6,446 nt of DNA from JACCRE01 sp049790855 (GTDB lineage Bacteria > Planctomycetota > Planctomycetia > Planctomycetales > Planctomycetaceae): positions 1-6,446 of the forward strand of contig JBAQZJ010000487.1 of the NCBI GenBank assembly GCA_049790855.1, in the 5' to 3' direction. Positions within the stretch are counted from its first letter, which is position 1; each line of letters begins with the position of its first letter. A program made the translations under genes and the position numbers. The notes beneath the pieces were generated by a model. That model saw only the letters and a program-made list of their open reading frames with translations, ran no database searches and was not told where the DNA came from. Shown here piece by piece: positions 6,389-6,446 of this stretch.

Positions 6389-6427
6389 CCGATTCCGGCC
6401 GGGCCGCCCTCCGGCCTGAGAAATCGG
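6389..6427 (+). repeat. Two-part nested hairpin at the right end
   Basis: CCGATT (6389-6394) pairs with AATCGG (6422-6427), and inside it GGCCGG (6397-6402) pairs with CCGGCC (6411-6416). The inner arm overlaps the right arm (6397-6410) of the 14-base inverted repeat whose left arm is at 6179-6192. The nested order supports a folded unit. Confidence 0.45.
6397..6410 (-). repeat. Right arm of the 14-base perfect inverted repeat
   Basis: This is the reverse complement of 6179-6192, with no mismatch. See that entry for the module it bounds. Confidence 0.5.
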
Positions 6428-6446
6428 ACGCCGATGGCGCGGCATC

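Larger units (their letters stand above)
5952..6446. other. Gene-poor, palindrome-rich tail after the operon
   Basis: No open frame in these 495 bases resembles a protein I recognise, and none combines a good ribosome-binding site with plausible composition. Several frames stay open only because the DNA is GC-rich. The stretch is instead filled with hairpins and inverted repeats, listed separately, which suggests accumulated dispersed repeats. No hairpin is followed by a run of T, so no intrinsic terminator for the operon can be named. Transcription may end at one of the hairpins or be Rho-dependent. Confidence 0.6.

Noticed and set aside
5973..6427. CRISPR-like array
   Set aside because: The repeats are inverted, palindromic and only paired. 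There are no regular spacers and no cas genes.
5860..6446. Minus-strand frame open from the right edge to 5860
   Set aside because: It crosses both inverted-repeat modules and the end of DUF1501. It has no good start site or family resemblance, and is better explained by repeat sequence read as protein.
6434..6446. Possible gene start (ATG GCG CGG CAT) at the right edge
   Set aside because: No Shine-Dalgarno sequence lies upstream, and only four codons are visible.

Overview
The window reads as chromosomal DNA of a high-GC member of the Planctomycetota. This rests on its two largest proteins. One is a complete cytochrome-like protein with the PSCyt1, DUF1549 and DUF1553 domains. The other is a complete DUF1501 protein with a twin-arginine signal. 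This pair is a hallmark of Planctomycetes and related PVC bacteria, where it occurs in many paralogous copies. Codons in the main genes favour G or C at the third position.

Layout. Bases 1-331 (minus strand) hold the 5' end of a divergent secreted-protein gene that leaves the window at the left edge. Bases 332-695 are a divergent intergenic region that must carry the control signals for both directions. Bases 696-5951 form a tight plus-strand three-gene operon: the PSCyt1/DUF1549/DUF1553 protein (696-3845), a Uma2-family (DUF820) PD-(D/E)XK nuclease-like protein (3851-4483) and the DUF1501 protein (4491-5951). The gaps are only 5 and 7 bases. Bases 5952-6446 contain no convincing gene but are full of palindromes and inverted repeats.

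How the genes may work together. The first and third genes are the usual partners. The first is predicted to be Sec-exported with two CxxCH c-type haem sites. The third is predicted to be Tat-exported, with an alkaline phosphatase/sulfatase-like fold. Their substrate is not known from the sequence; a role in extracytoplasmic oxidation or polysaccharide breakdown is inference. The cytoplasmic Uma2 protein sits between them and is the odd member of the operon.

Most interesting points. (1) A Uma2 gene lies inside the otherwise standard two-gene unit, with no visible insertion scar. (2) A perfect GC-rich palindrome flanked by a 7-base direct repeat lies inside the DUF1549 coding region and encodes what looks like a short extra loop. 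(3) The tail holds a palindromic repeat module bounded by 28-base inverted copies matching at 27 of 28 positions, followed by a second module bounded by a perfect 14-base inverted repeat. I did not find a clearly new multi-gene system. The repeats and the Uma2 insertion are the best leads.
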